Shown here piece by piece: positions 33,982 through 41,719 of a DNA stretch of 49,834 nucleotides. The notes beneath the pieces are model-generated. The model searched no databases. It saw nothing but the letters and a program-made list of their open reading frames with translations, and had not been told where the DNA came from. A program made the translations under genes and the position numbers. This stretch comes from an uncultured Petrimonas sp. (GTDB taxonomy: Bacteria; Bacteroidota; Bacteroidia; Bacteroidales; Dysgonomonadaceae): contig CAKTUP010000002.1 of assembly GCA_934621705.1 (NCBI GenBank), positions 1 to 49,834 of the forward strand, read 5' to 3'. Each line of letters begins with the position of its first letter. Within the stretch, counting starts at the first letter, position 1.

Positions 33982-34700
33982 AACAGTTCCCTCAACACAT
34001 CCAACGATTTTATCGCCGGAAAATCATACAAATGCAGTCGGTAATACGTCAGCAAGCGCTCGATTATCAGGTTTCTATCGCTTCGCGACATTTTAAACAG
34101 GTGCATATTGGAGAAATTTATCCGCGACAGCTCGTTTAAATACGCACTTTCCCGATCGCGTAAATAGTAATTATGCGCCGGAATACCGAAAATAAACTCG
34201 CCGTTAAGCATATCAAAACAACAGCCTTTGGTGTAATTTTCCAGATTGGGAAAAATTCCCAGAAACCGCGTAAGCCCCAACATAAAGGTTAAATGAAAAT
34301 TGGCCAATCCCGATTGGGTTTCTTCCAGCACTTCAATTGAGTTTTTCAGGAAATCGAACAGCACTTCGTTGTTGTGCGTTTCACGCAGCACTTTCGACAA
34401 AAATTCCGACAAGAAAAAAGCCAGTGAAACCTTGGTTAAATCGGAACCGATATCGTATAACAACGTTTGCCGTCCGGCTTCCTTAAGCCGCTGAATTTCC
34501 CTCAGCGGAAGGTGCTCCACTTCCAGATTCAGGATCGAAAGCGGAGAAAACATCGCCTGATTTATCTTTGAACGCTTGCCGTGTGTTTTGGGCAGCAAAT
34601 ACGACACACGTCCAAAATCGCGCGTAAAAACGTGCGTTATGGAAAACTTATCGTTATACTTTGCGTTGCTTAAAACAATTGCCTGCGTTTTGTGATGCAT
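33978..34700 (-). CDS. recO: DNA repair protein RecO
   Basis: The 240-residue mediator loads RecA with RecR in RecF-pathway recombination. The N-terminal OB fold starts MHHKTQAIVLSNAKYNDKFSI, followed by the helical domain. A cysteine is seen at KGCCFDML but the full four-Cys zinc site of some RecO proteins is absent, as is common in Bacteroidota. A heptamer array lies 10 bases upstream of its ATG. Confidence 0.9.
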   Translation of the reverse strand: MHHKTQAIVLSNAKYNDKFSITHVFTRDFGRVSYLLPKTHGKRSKINQAMFSPLSILNLEVEHLPLREIQRLKEAGRQTLLYDIGSDLTKVSLAFFLSEFLSKVLRETHNNEVLFDFLKNSIEVLEETQSGLANFHLTFMLGLTRFLGIFPNLENYTKGCCFDMLNGEFIFGIPAHNYYLRDRESAYLNELSRINFSNMHLFKMSRSDRNLIIERLLTYYRLHLYDFPAIKSLDVLRELF

Positions 34701-34709
34701 GTTATGCCG

Positions 34710-34741
34710 GGTGACGGATGATGGATGATGGATGATGGATG
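34710..34741. repeat. Heptanucleotide array (GATGATG type)
   Basis: GGTGACG is followed by three exact GATGATG units directly upstream of recO. The same unit recurs at 48056-48083. Confidence 0.65.
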
Positions 34742-34746
34742 TTTTT

Positions 34747-34784
34747 GCACTCTATGCTCAACGCCCTATGCCCATTGCTCAGCG
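34747..34784. repeat. Heptanucleotide array (ATGCCCA type)
   Basis: Five degenerate units (GCACTCT, ATGCTCA, ACGCCCT, ATGCCCA, TTGCTCA) keep the 7-base period between recO and the rplS terminator. Confidence 0.55.
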
Positions 34785-34794
34785 ACAAAAATAC

Positions 34795-34823
34795 AAAAAA
34801 CGCCCCGATAAATATCGGAGCGT
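34795..34823 (-). terminator. Terminator of rplS
   Basis: ACGCTCCGATA and TATCGGGGCGT pair with one mismatch around a short loop, followed on the minus strand by six T. Confidence 0.82.
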
Positions 34824-34845
34824 CCTATGGTTTGTTTCAAATTTC

Positions 34846-35196
34846 TTAAAAAGCTTTTTTCTTGATGCGGGCAGCTTTTCCGCGCAATTTGCGAAGATAA
34901 TACAATTTTGTTCTGCGAACTTTTCCTTCGCTGTTTACCGTAATGCTGTCGATAAACGGAGAATTCATCGGGAAAATACGTTCCACACCGATGTTGTCCG
35001 ACATTTTACGAACCGTAAAACGTTTGTTCACGCCGTCGCCCGAAATGCGGATGCAAACGCCGCGATATTGCTGGATACGCTCTTTGTTACCTTCCACAAT
35101 ACGGTACGCCACCGTGATAGTGTCGCCACTTTTAAACTTGGGCAATTCTTTCTTTTCTGCAGCGAAAGACTCTTCTGCTATTTTAATTAAATCCAT
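34846..35196 (-). CDS. rplS: 50S ribosomal protein L19
   Basis: The 116-residue protein sits at the 30S-50S interface. FKSGDTITVAYRIVEGNKER, then QQYRGVCI, NIGVERIFPMNSPFI and RTKLYYLRKLRGKAARIK are standard L19 features. The ATG at 35196 gives the normal length. It stands alone rather than with trmD/rimM as in Proteobacteria. Confidence 0.96.
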   Translation of the reverse strand: MDLIKIAEESFAAEKKELPKFKSGDTITVAYRIVEGNKERIQQYRGVCIRISGDGVNKRFTVRKMSDNIGVERIFPMNSPFIDSITVNSEGKVRRTKLYYLRKLRGKAARIKKKAF

Positions 35197-35283
35197 TGTG
35201 TATAAAAGCTTTATGTTAATATTTAACTGAGTTGAAACGCAATATAACGACATTGTATCGACAGAGATTGCGCAAAGCGGTTG

Positions 35284-35313
35284 CAAAGGTAGCAATAATT
35301 ATTTAAAACACAA
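35284..35313 (-). promoter_or_regulatory. Promoter of rplS
   Basis: On the minus strand GTTG-type -33 (TTG at 35313-35311), a 19-base spacer and TACCTTTG (35291-35284) fit the consensus. It leaves a leader of about 80 bases before the ATG, where autogenous control could act. Confidence 0.55.
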
Positions 35314-35353
35314 CACGATGTTTATTTTTATTCGCAAAAAATAGTTTTTCGCG

Positions 35354-35384
35354 TTGTGAAACTGACAAAAATAGTGTATTTTTG
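35354..35384 (+). promoter_or_regulatory. Promoter of the split 5'-nucleotidase pair
   Basis: TTG (35354-35356), 20 bases and TATTTTTG (35377-35384) fit the consensus, 35 bases before the ATG. Confidence 0.5.
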
Positions 35385-35418
35385 ACAAAATAAACATCAA
35401 AAAATTCAATTTTCAGGA

Positions 35419-36174
35419 ATGAAAAAACTATCAATCATCCTCGCTCTTGCTGCTATCCTGTTGATTTCTTGCAAGTCACAACAATATCGGATAAGCAATA
35501 TGAGCGGCTCCGTTGTGGAAATGAACAGCAGTTTCGATGCCAATCCCGACAGAAAAATGCAGGCGCTGGTGCAAAAATACAAAACCGAACTCGATAACGA
35601 AATGAACGAAGTTATCGGCACTTCCACGCAGATGCTGGACTACAGCCGTCCCGAAAGCCTGCTCACCAACCTCACTTCCGACGTGATGAAAGCCTACGGC
35701 GATGAACACTTGCAAAGTGGCGCCGATGTGGCCATCATGAACGTGAACGGACACCGCGCCAATATGCCGCAAGGCAAAATCACGGTGGGAAACCTCTACG
35801 AGATATACTCTTTCGATAACGCGATTACGTTTTTGGAGCTTAAGGGTTCGGATTTAAAGAAAATTTTCGACGCGTACGCGTGGCTTGGCGGAGCGGGAGT
35901 TTCCTCCAACGTGAAACTGGTGGTGAAAAACAGAAAAGTTCAATCGGTTACCGTGGACGGAAAACCCATTGACGAAAACAAGATATACCATATTTCCACA
36001 CTCGATTACCTGGCCGACGGCAACAACGACATGGACGCTTTCCGCAATGCCGTGAAAAAAACCGATACGGGCATCACGCTTCGCGATATAATGATCGATT
36101 ACGTGAAAGAGCAAACCCGCCAGGGAAAAGAAATTACATCTAAACTCGACGGTAGGATCACCATCGTTGAATAA
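35419..36174 (+). CDS. 5'-nucleotidase C-terminal domain lipoprotein
   Basis: The 251-residue product has a lipobox LLISC (Cys18) and consists only of the substrate-binding domain of UshA-type 5'-nucleotidases (GADVAIMNVNGHRANMP, then ITVGNLYEIYSFDN, and STLDYLADGNNDM). The family's GGIR is NGHR here. The catalytic domain is encoded by the next gene, 14 bases downstream. Together they should hydrolyse nucleotides or sugar nucleotides in the periplasm. Confidence 0.88.
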   Translation: MKKLSIILALAAILLISCKSQQYRISNMSGSVVEMNSSFDANPDRKMQALVQKYKTELDNEMNEVIGTSTQMLDYSRPESLLTNLTSDVMKAYGDEHLQSGADVAIMNVNGHRANMPQGKITVGNLYEIYSFDNAITFLELKGSDLKKIFDAYAWLGGAGVSSNVKLVVKNRKVQSVTVDGKPIDENKIYHISTLDYLADGNNDMDAFRNAVKKTDTGITLRDIMIDYVKEQTRQGKEITSKLDGRITIVE

Positions 36175-36188
36175 CCCGCCCAAACATT

Positions 36189-37019
36189 ATGAACAAGAAA
36201 TATATCTCCGTTTTACTCATTATTTTTCTATCGTGCGGAACACTCGTTTTCGGACAGAAAAACATCGTGATTCTCCACACAAACGACACGCACAGCCGCA
36301 TCGAACCCATTCCCGAAAACGATCGCGTTGCCGGAGACAAAGGCGGCGTAGTTCGCAGAATCAGCTATATTGAACAGGTTAGAAAAGAAAACAAAAACGT
36401 GTTGCTTTTCGATACCGGCGATTTTTTGCAGGGCACGCCCTATTTTAATCTCTTCAAAGGCGATGTGGAAACCAAAGCCATGAACCTGATGCGTTACGAT
36501 GCCGTTACGCTCGGAAACCATGAATTCGATTACGGATTGGATGTACTGGAAAAGGTTGTGCGACGGGCAAAATTCCCCTTTGTCAGCAGCAATTACGATT
36601 TTTCCGGCACAAAACTGAACAATTTAATTAAACCATACCTTATATTTAAAAAAGACGGCGTGAAAATCGGCGTTATCGGCATCAACATTGAACCGCAGGG
36701 ATTGATCGCGTCCGATAACTACGCGGGAATGAAATTTCTGCCGCCGGTGGAAACGGCCAATTCGTTGGCGTTAAAACTGAAAACGGTGGACAAATGCGAT
36801 ATGGTGATCTGCCTTTCTCACTTAGGCTATACAGCCGATAAAAAATTTGTGGAACAAACCCGAAACATTGACATCATCATTGGCGGCCACAGCCACACCA
36901 ATATGAAAACGCCGGATATGTTGAAAAATATCGATAACAAAGACGTTCTCGTTTTTCAAACGGCCGGCCGCGGAATTTTTGTGGGACGAATTGATGTGGA
37001 ATTGGAAAAAGTGAAATGA
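36189..37019 (+). CDS. Metallophosphatase (5'-nucleotidase catalytic half)
   Basis: The 276-residue protein has a signal peptide (ending near VFG, 22) and the dinuclear-metal motifs ILHTNDTHSR, DTGDFLQGT, LGNHEFDYG and IIGGHSHTNM of the UshA catalytic domain. It ends where the linker to the C-terminal domain would begin. The order, C-terminal half first, is the reverse of the fused protein. Its stop codon abuts a heptamer array. Confidence 0.9.
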   Translation: MNKKYISVLLIIFLSCGTLVFGQKNIVILHTNDTHSRIEPIPENDRVAGDKGGVVRRISYIEQVRKENKNVLLFDTGDFLQGTPYFNLFKGDVETKAMNLMRYDAVTLGNHEFDYGLDVLEKVVRRAKFPFVSSNYDFSGTKLNNLIKPYLIFKKDGVKIGVIGINIEPQGLIASDNYAGMKFLPPVETANSLALKLKTVDKCDMVICLSHLGYTADKKFVEQTRNIDIIIGGHSHTNMKTPDMLKNIDNKDVLVFQTAGRGIFVGRIDVELEKVK

Positions 37020-37054
37020 GTTGCGGGGTGCGGGTTACGAGTTACGGGTTGATG
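37020..37054. repeat. Heptanucleotide array (GTTACGG type)
   Basis: Five units (GTTGCGG, GGTGCGG, GTTACGA, GTTACGG, GTTGATG) start on the last base of the metallophosphatase stop codon. Confidence 0.6.
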
Positions 37055-37157
37055 AGCCCGTGTATTAAAACGTATGGAACAATACTCAAGCCCGCCCGAC
37101 CTAAAAGTCGTTATTCTTACGTTAAAGTCCTTAGCTGACACAAACAAATTATCAACA

Positions 37158-40124
37158 ATGCTCTCAAAAAGAAACTCTATATTTTTAATTTTCAGTTTAT
37201 TTACTGCCGTTATTACGGCGCAAACCGAAACCAATCTCTATCGCCAAGCCGATAAAGTAAAGATGAACCAATGGGTGGATTCGGTTTACAACAGTTTGAC
37301 ACTCGATGAAAAAGTGGGACAACTTTTTATGCCCATCGTGGAGTCCAACAGCAGTTGGCGAACGCGGATTGCGGGTTATATAAACAACCAGAAAATCGGC
37401 GGCGTACTGTTTTCGAAAGGAACACTTTCGGTGCAAGCCGAAATGACCAATTACATCCAAAGCATTGCCAAAACGCCGCTTTTTGTGGCGCTGGACGGCG
37501 AATGGGGTTTATCGATGCGCCTAACCGATGCGCCCAGATTTCCCCGAAACCTGATTATCGGCGCCATTCACGACGAAGCCACGCTGATACAATACGGAAA
37601 AGAAGTCGCCCGGCAATGCCGCGAAATGGGCATTCACATTAACTTTGCTCCGTCCATCGACGTGCACAGCAATCCCAACAATCCCATTATCGGAACGCGT
37701 TCGTTTGGTGAAAATCCGGCCAACGTGGCTAAACAGGGCATCGCTTTCGCGCAGGGAATGGAAGAAAACGGCGTAATGGCGGTAGCCAAACACTTTCCGG
37801 GACACGGCGACACATCGGAAGATTCGCATTTGATATTGCCTACCATCAACCACGATATCAACCGGTTAAATTCGGTGGAACTGCATCCTTTTCAGCAATA
37901 TATTAACGCCGGATTATCGGGAATGATGCTCGGCCATTTAAATGTTCCGGCGCTGAACACAAACGGTTTACCCGCTTCGTTATCGATAAACGTAGGACAA
38001 AAACTGCTGAAAGACCAAATGGGTTTCACCGGCCTTACGTTTACAGACGGAATGGCGATGAAAGGCGTTTCCAATCAGCCCGAAATGAGCGTGAAAGCGT
38101 TATTGGCCGGAAACGACATGATTTTGGGCGTAGTAAATCAGGAACGGGAATTTGCGCAGGTAAAACAAGCCGTGGAACAGGGAACAATTTCGCAGCAAAT
38201 ACTCGAAGAAAAAGTGCGGAAAATACTGGCGTACAAATACATTCTCGATGTTCACAATTTCAAACCGATAAATACACGGACGCTAAGCCAGCAAGTTAAC
38301 TCATCGGAAGCGGAGTGGACACAGCGTAAAATTTACGACAAAGCCGTTACATTGATCAAAAACACCGATTCTATCCTGCCGGTAACCGCTTTGGATAAAA
38401 ACCGTATCGCATCGGTGGCCATTGGAGTTTCGTCGCAAAATACGTTTCAAAGATGGTTGAAAAAATACGCTGCTGTAACCACATTTCAGGCAGCTTCAAC
38501 CGAAAACTTATCTTCGATATCCGGCAAAGTGAAAGATTTCGAAGTTGTTATCATTTCCATTCATTCAAGCAGAATAAACGATTCGCAAGCGTTGCAGCAA
38601 CTCACAAAAAATGCTGCAAAATCAGTTCTGGTACTGTTCGATTCACCATACACGCTAAATAATCTAAAAGCTTCCGCTACTAACACGAAATCGCTCGCGG
38701 TGGCTTACGACAATACCGATTTTGCCCAGATAAGTGCTGCTCAGGCCATTTTCGGCGGAATCGGTTTTGCCGGAAAGTTGCCCGTTTCGGCAGGCGGTTT
38801 CGGAGTAAGCACCGGTATCGACACAAAGAAAATCCGTCTCTCATACTCGCTTCCCGAAGAAATAGGAATTCCATCTGCTAGGCTCGGCAATATCGAAAGC
38901 ATCGCCATCGAAGGCATCCGCCAGCGTGCTTATCCGGGTTGTTACGTGATGGTAGTGAAAGACGGTACGGTAATTTACGACCGGGGTTTCGGCCATTTCG
39001 AACACGCTTCGGGTTCGGCAGTTACCGATGAAACCGTTTACGACCTGGCATCGATAACCAAAGCCGCGGCCACCGTTCCGGCACTGATGAAACTCTACGA
39101 CGAGAAAAAAATCCGGTTACAAGACAATATCGGCCGCTTTGTTCCCGAAACCAAAGGTACCAACAAAGCGAACATCAGCATTCGCGACGCGCTTTTTCAC
39201 GAAACCGGAATCGTTTCCTTTATTCCTTACTATACATCAGCAATCGATAATAACAGCTTCAGCGGATCGCTTTTCGGAAAAAGGTCGGCGCTATATCACG
39301 CCCGTTACGCCGGAGCGTATGGACGAACGGATTATAAGTTTATTTCATCGTTTATCTCAACCAAGCCTTCCGATGTGTTTAACTCACCGGTAGCCAAAGA
39401 CCTGTACGCGAGCGACAAAATGCACGATGCATTGCTCAAAGATATTATTGCCACCGAACTTCGCTCAAAAACCTATCGATACAGTTGCCTGAATTTTATG
39501 TTGCTCAAAGAAGTGGCCGAAAACATCTCCAACACCGATTTGAACAGCTACGTGAAAGATAATTTTTACAAAAAACTGGGAGCTTCAACCATGACATTTC
39601 TCCCGCTGAACCACATGTCTGTCAACAATATAGCCCCCACAGAAAACGATCCGTTTTTCCGAAAACAGCAACTCCGCGGATACGTTCACGATGAAGGAGC
39701 GGCGTTGTTTGGCGGAATTTCGGGTAACGCCGGACTGTTTTCCAACGCCAACGATCTGGCAAAGCTGTCGCAACTGTGGCTCAATGGCGGCGAATACGGC
39801 GGTGAACGCTTGTTGAGCGAAGAAACCGTGAACCTGTTCACCAAAACCAAAAGCGGCAACAGCCGGCGGGGATTGGGATTCGATAAACCCGATCCGCGAA
39901 GCGGCACTTCCAGCCCCACAAGCCCGCTAACGCCCGTATCGGTTTTCGGCCATACCGGATTTACGGGAACTTGTTTCTGGGTGGATCCCGACAACAAGAT
40001 GATTTATATTTTCCTGTCGAATCGGGTTTTTCCGGAACGCTCACCCAACCGGCTATCCACGTTGAAAATAAGGGAACGTATTCAGGATGAGATTTATAAA
40101 GCGATGCAACCCCCAACCCCCTGA
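37158..40124 (+). CDS. GH3 beta-N-acetylhexosaminidase fused to a class C beta-lactamase-type domain
   Basis: The 988-residue protein has a signal peptide (about 1-22, ending VITAQ). Next comes a NagZ-like GH3 barrel with VAKHFPGHGDTSEDSH (His/Asp motif about 210-224) and the nucleophile Asp297 in TDGMAMKGV, then a GH3 C-terminal sandwich, and a serine hydrolase domain with SITK (Ser632, Lys635), Tyr775 in YSCLNFMLL (YSN in relatives) and HTGFTG as the KTG equivalent. The fusion is known in Bacteroidota and should act on peptidoglycan fragments in the periplasm. Its last codons (QPPTP) and stop come from a REP-like repeat. I took the ATG at 37158 for the signal peptide. Confidence 0.9.
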   Translation: MLSKRNSIFLIFSLFTAVITAQTETNLYRQADKVKMNQWVDSVYNSLTLDEKVGQLFMPIVESNSSWRTRIAGYINNQKIGGVLFSKGTLSVQAEMTNYIQSIAKTPLFVALDGEWGLSMRLTDAPRFPRNLIIGAIHDEATLIQYGKEVARQCREMGIHINFAPSIDVHSNPNNPIIGTRSFGENPANVAKQGIAFAQGMEENGVMAVAKHFPGHGDTSEDSHLILPTINHDINRLNSVELHPFQQYINAGLSGMMLGHLNVPALNTNGLPASLSINVGQKLLKDQMGFTGLTFTDGMAMKGVSNQPEMSVKALLAGNDMILGVVNQEREFAQVKQAVEQGTISQQILEEKVRKILAYKYILDVHNFKPINTRTLSQQVNSSEAEWTQRKIYDKAVTLIKNTDSILPVTALDKNRIASVAIGVSSQNTFQRWLKKYAAVTTFQAASTENLSSISGKVKDFEVVIISIHSSRINDSQALQQLTKNAAKSVLVLFDSPYTLNNLKASATNTKSLAVAYDNTDFAQISAAQAIFGGIGFAGKLPVSAGGFGVSTGIDTKKIRLSYSLPEEIGIPSARLGNIESIAIEGIRQRAYPGCYVMVVKDGTVIYDRGFGHFEHASGSAVTDETVYDLASITKAAATVPALMKLYDEKKIRLQDNIGRFVPETKGTNKANISIRDALFHETGIVSFIPYYTSAIDNNSFSGSLFGKRSALYHARYAGAYGRTDYKFISSFISTKPSDVFNSPVAKDLYASDKMHDALLKDIIATELRSKTYRYSCLNFMLLKEVAENISNTDLNSYVKDNFYKKLGASTMTFLPLNHMSVNNIAPTENDPFFRKQQLRGYVHDEGAALFGGISGNAGLFSNANDLAKLSQLWLNGGEYGGERLLSEETVNLFTKTKSGNSRRGLGFDKPDPRSGTSSPTSPLTPVSVFGHTGFTGTCFWVDPDNKMIYIFLSNRVFPERSPNRLSTLKIRERIQDEIYKAMQPPTP

Positions 40125-40134
40125 AGGGGGCCTT
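40108..40134. repeat. CCCCTTTAGGGG-core palindrome, diverged inverted copy
   Basis: CCCCCTGAAGGGGG forms the core, with AACCCCCAA before and CCTTT after. It is the reverse orientation of the copy at 40218-40244 and covers the last codons and stop of the GH3 fusion gene. Confidence 0.6.
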
Positions 40135-40140
40135 TGGGAG

Positions 40141-40160
40141 CTGCGATTTCTAAATCGCAG
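40141..40160. repeat. Short intergenic hairpin (family member 3)
   Basis: CTGCGATTT and AAATCGCAG pair around two bases, midway between the two inverted REP-like copies. Confidence 0.65.
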
Positions 40161-40179
40161 TAAAAAAAAACATAAAAAG

Positions 40180-41256
40180 ATGAATAAAGCAGTAAAAGCT
40201 AATGATTCACAGCCCGCAAAGTCCCCTTTAGGGGATTTAGGGGTAATCCTGTCCGAAATAAAACACGACAAACTTTTCGTGCTTACGGATCAACATACCG
40301 CCAAACTCTGCTTTCCGTTACTTGCAAACGTTGCTGCGATAAAAGATGCCGGGCAAATCGTAATTTCGGCAAACGACACCAACAAAACGCTGGAAAACCT
40401 GGCGCACATTTGGAAACACCTCACCGAAAACGGCGCAACGCGCCACTCGTTGCTGATAAACCTGGGCGGCGGAATGATCACCGATATCGGCGGTTTTGCG
40501 GCAGCCACCTTCAAGCGCGGCATCAAGTACATCAATATTCCAACTACGTTGCTGGGTGCGGTGGATGCAGCCGTGGGCGGAAAAACGGGGATTAATTTCG
40601 AAGGGTTCAAGAACGAAATTGGCGCTTTTTATCCCGCTGAATATGTGTTGATTTCTTCTCATTTTTTCTCCACGCTCAATCGCGAAGACATACTGTCCGG
40701 ATTCGCCGAAATGCTCAAGCACGCGCTCATTCATTCCGAGCCGGAATGGGAAAAACTGCTCCTTTTCGATGCCGGAAACGTGGATTACGACTGGCTTACC
40801 GAAGCCGTGTTTCGTTCGGTTTCCATCAAAGAACACATTGTGGAAAAAGACCCGTTTGAGCACAACATCCGCAAGGCGCTGAATTTGGGACACACCATCG
40901 GACACGCTTTCGAAAGCTTTGCTTTGGAATCGGAAAAACCTGTTTTGCACGGGTATGCCGTGGCGTGGGGATTGATTGCGGAACTGTATCTGTCGCATCG
41001 GGTATGCGGATTTCCGAAGGAAAAACTTCAAAAAACGGTTCGTTTTATCCACCAAAATTACGGCGCGCTGTCCATCGATTGTGACGATTACGAACACCTG
41101 TACGAGATTATGAAACACGACAAAAAAAATGAACGTTCTTCGTCCATCAATTTCACGCTGCTTGCCGATATCGGAGATATAAAAATCAACCAAACAGCCG
41201 ATAAGGAACTCGTTTTCCAGGCGTTGGATTTCTATCGGGATAGCGTTGGGTTGTAA
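40180..41256 (+). CDS. aroB: 3-dehydroquinate synthase
   Basis: The 358-residue NAD- and metal-dependent enzyme makes 3-dehydroquinate from DAHP in the shikimate pathway. NLGGGMITDIGGF, NIPTTLLGAVDAAVGGKTGI, GFAEMLKHALI and LGHTIGHAFE carry the NAD-binding and metal-binding residues. From the ATG at 40180 the first 23 residues are unlike other AroB proteins, because residues 14-21 (KSPLGDLG) are the translation of the REP-like repeat at 40218-40244. The conserved fold begins at KHDKLFVLTD. Either the repeat was inserted and kept in frame, or translation starts elsewhere (no later ATG precedes the fold). Confidence 0.93.
   Translation: MNKAVKANDSQPAKSPLGDLGVILSEIKHDKLFVLTDQHTAKLCFPLLANVAAIKDAGQIVISANDTNKTLENLAHIWKHLTENGATRHSLLINLGGGMITDIGGFAAATFKRGIKYINIPTTLLGAVDAAVGGKTGINFEGFKNEIGAFYPAEYVLISSHFFSTLNREDILSGFAEMLKHALIHSEPEWEKLLLFDAGNVDYDWLTEAVFRSVSIKEHIVEKDPFEHNIRKALNLGHTIGHAFESFALESEKPVLHGYAVAWGLIAELYLSHRVCGFPKEKLQKTVRFIHQNYGALSIDCDDYEHLYEIMKHDKKNERSSSINFTLLADIGDIKINQTADKELVFQALDFYRDSVGL
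40218..40244. repeat. CCCCTTTAGGGG-core palindrome inside the 5' end of aroB
   Basis: The 27 bases nearly match the copy at 27735-27760 (one extra T). They are read in frame within aroB as KSPLGDLGV. Confidence 0.75.
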
Positions 41257-41269
41257 GCTCACCGACCAC

Positions 41270-41298
41270 CCATCTGACCGCTCCAAGCGGTCTGATGG
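41270..41298. repeat. Short intergenic hairpin (family member 4)
   Basis: CCATC-t-GACCGCT pairs with AGCGGTC-t-GATGG around a 3-base loop, 14 bases after the aroB stop; it may also end the aroB mRNA. Confidence 0.65.
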
Positions 41299-41317
41299 AT
41301 TTAAAAACTTGCTTAAC

Positions 41318-41662
41318 ATGGAAATACAAGAATTATTCAATAAATTAGCGTTGAGTCCCGAAACCATTTCCGAATTCGAAAAAAGATTGGACATTGAATT
41401 TATTTCCGAAAAGACATCGGGCAATCTCTGTTTTGCCGACAATAACGACGAAATCAGAGACGACTTTAAGCAGGTTTTCACTTCCATCGATCTATCGAAT
41501 TATTTTTACGCCGTGCTTCACTCGCAGCCGTATCGGGAGCAGTTTGAACAGTCTGCTGCAATTGATTTTTCTCATATTCCTTTTCCAAAAGACGCGGAAA
41601 CGTTTTGGAAATGGGTGAAATCGGGCAGAGAAATCAGACAAAACCAGACAAAAAATCACTAA
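41318..41662 (+). CDS. Orphan C-terminal domain of a Type ISP/large restriction-modification enzyme
   Basis: The 114-residue product resembles the extreme C-terminus of Type ISP and Eco57I-like restriction-modification proteins: ELFNKLALSPETISEF, then DLSNYFYAVLHSQPYREQF, IDFSHIPFPKDAETFWKW and GREIRQ. Those domains follow the methyltransferase and form part of target recognition. No helicase, nuclease or methylase sequence precedes it; aroB is directly upstream. It may be a relic of a deleted system or a small protein that kept the fold. Matching is from memory of the family pattern. Confidence 0.6.
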   Translation: MEIQELFNKLALSPETISEFEKRLDIEFISEKTSGNLCFADNNDEIRDDFKQVFTSIDLSNYFYAVLHSQPYREQFEQSAAIDFSHIPFPKDAETFWKWVKSGREIRQNQTKNH

Positions 41663-41719
41663 ATTTGAGCGATTTTGTTTTCCGAATTTATTATTCACAC
41701 ATAAAATATTCAATTAAAC

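Noticed and set aside
34710..34784. CRISPR array
   Set aside because: Units are 7 bases with no spacers and no cas genes are in the window.
40318..41487. A 389-codon minus-strand frame opposite aroB
   Set aside because: It spans the aroB gene and the repeat beside it and has no recognisable domain.
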